From contig CAZLSW010000080.1 in assembly GCA_964562375.1 (NCBI GenBank), positions 1 to 12,757 on the forward strand: a stretch of DNA of 12,757 nucleotides, in the 5' to 3' direction. The translations under genes were made by a program, and so were the position numbers. The notes beneath the pieces are model-generated. The model saw only the letters and a program-made list of their open reading frames with translations. It ran no database searches and was not told the DNA's origin. Positions 12,755 to 12,757 of this stretch are shown here, piece after piece. Source of the stretch: JAJPXC01 sp964562375 (GTDB lineage: Bacteria; Bacteroidota; Bacteroidia; Bacteroidales; Muribaculaceae). Within the stretch, counting starts at the first letter, position 1. Each line of letters starts with the position of its first letter.

Positions 12755-12757
12755 TAG
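12704..12757 (-). CDS. Possible C-terminal end of the same unidentified gene as at 1-51 (partial)
   Basis: On the minus strand the frame is open from the edge to TAA at 12706-12704 and encodes LTTLKCHLVNSIYPELG, the same peptide as at the left edge plus one residue. It adds no information on family; a transposase end is a guess from the inverted, repeated arrangement. Confidence 0.25.
   Translation of the reverse strand, partial: LTTLKCHLVNSIYPELG

Overview
This window looks like a piece of chromosome from a member of the Bacteroidales, probably an uncultured gut lineage such as Muribaculaceae (the family is inference). The pointers are promoters of the Bacteroidetes TAnnTTTG type, A/T-rich leaders in place of Shine-Dalgarno sites, a fimbrillin-like surface lipoprotein with GLUG repeats, and Bacteroidales-like versions of rplY, pth, ftsK, lolA and trxB. 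Coding DNA is fairly GC-rich, while spacers are low in complexity.

Layout. (1) 1-52 is the edge of a repeat that recurs inverted at 12703-12754, so the segment is bounded by two oppositely oriented copies of one element, probably insertion sequences. (2) 62-1417: pgeF (+) converges on a TetR-family regulator (-), and their 3' ends overlap by 36 bp. (3) 1457-3278: a promoter, then the translation-related operon rplY-pth-hslR. (4) 3305-5810: a G8 tract, a promoter, a 783-residue fimbrillin-like/GLUG lipoprotein and its terminator. (5) 5748-6537: a gene-poor spacer with two copies of a GGCC-rich imperfect palindrome and one doubtful small ORF. (6) 6538-8033: a DedA-family membrane protein and rpe. 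(7) 8291-12569: ftsK-lolA-trxB. (8) 12570-12702: repeats and what looks like the promoter and leader of another gene, cut off by the right-hand inverted repeat.

The genes are mostly housekeeping: ribosome and stalled-translation maintenance (L25, Pth, Hsp15), the pentose phosphate pathway (Rpe), chromosome segregation (FtsK), lipoprotein transport (LolA), thiol redox (TrxB) and membrane lipid trafficking (DedA). One surface adhesin-like gene is accessory.

The most unusual feature is not a gene. Arrays of 5-7 short direct repeats with a strict 7-bp period, different in sequence from gene to gene, lie in the leaders of hslR, dedA, rpe, ftsK and trxB. A further 7 x 7 bp array sits inside the pgeF reading frame. 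The leaders of rpe and ftsK also share a larger composite module: GC hairpin, then 8-bp repeats, then 7-bp repeats. I know of no named family for these arrays; the nearest analogy is the heptanucleotide short tandemly repeated repetitive (STRR) sequences of cyanobacteria.
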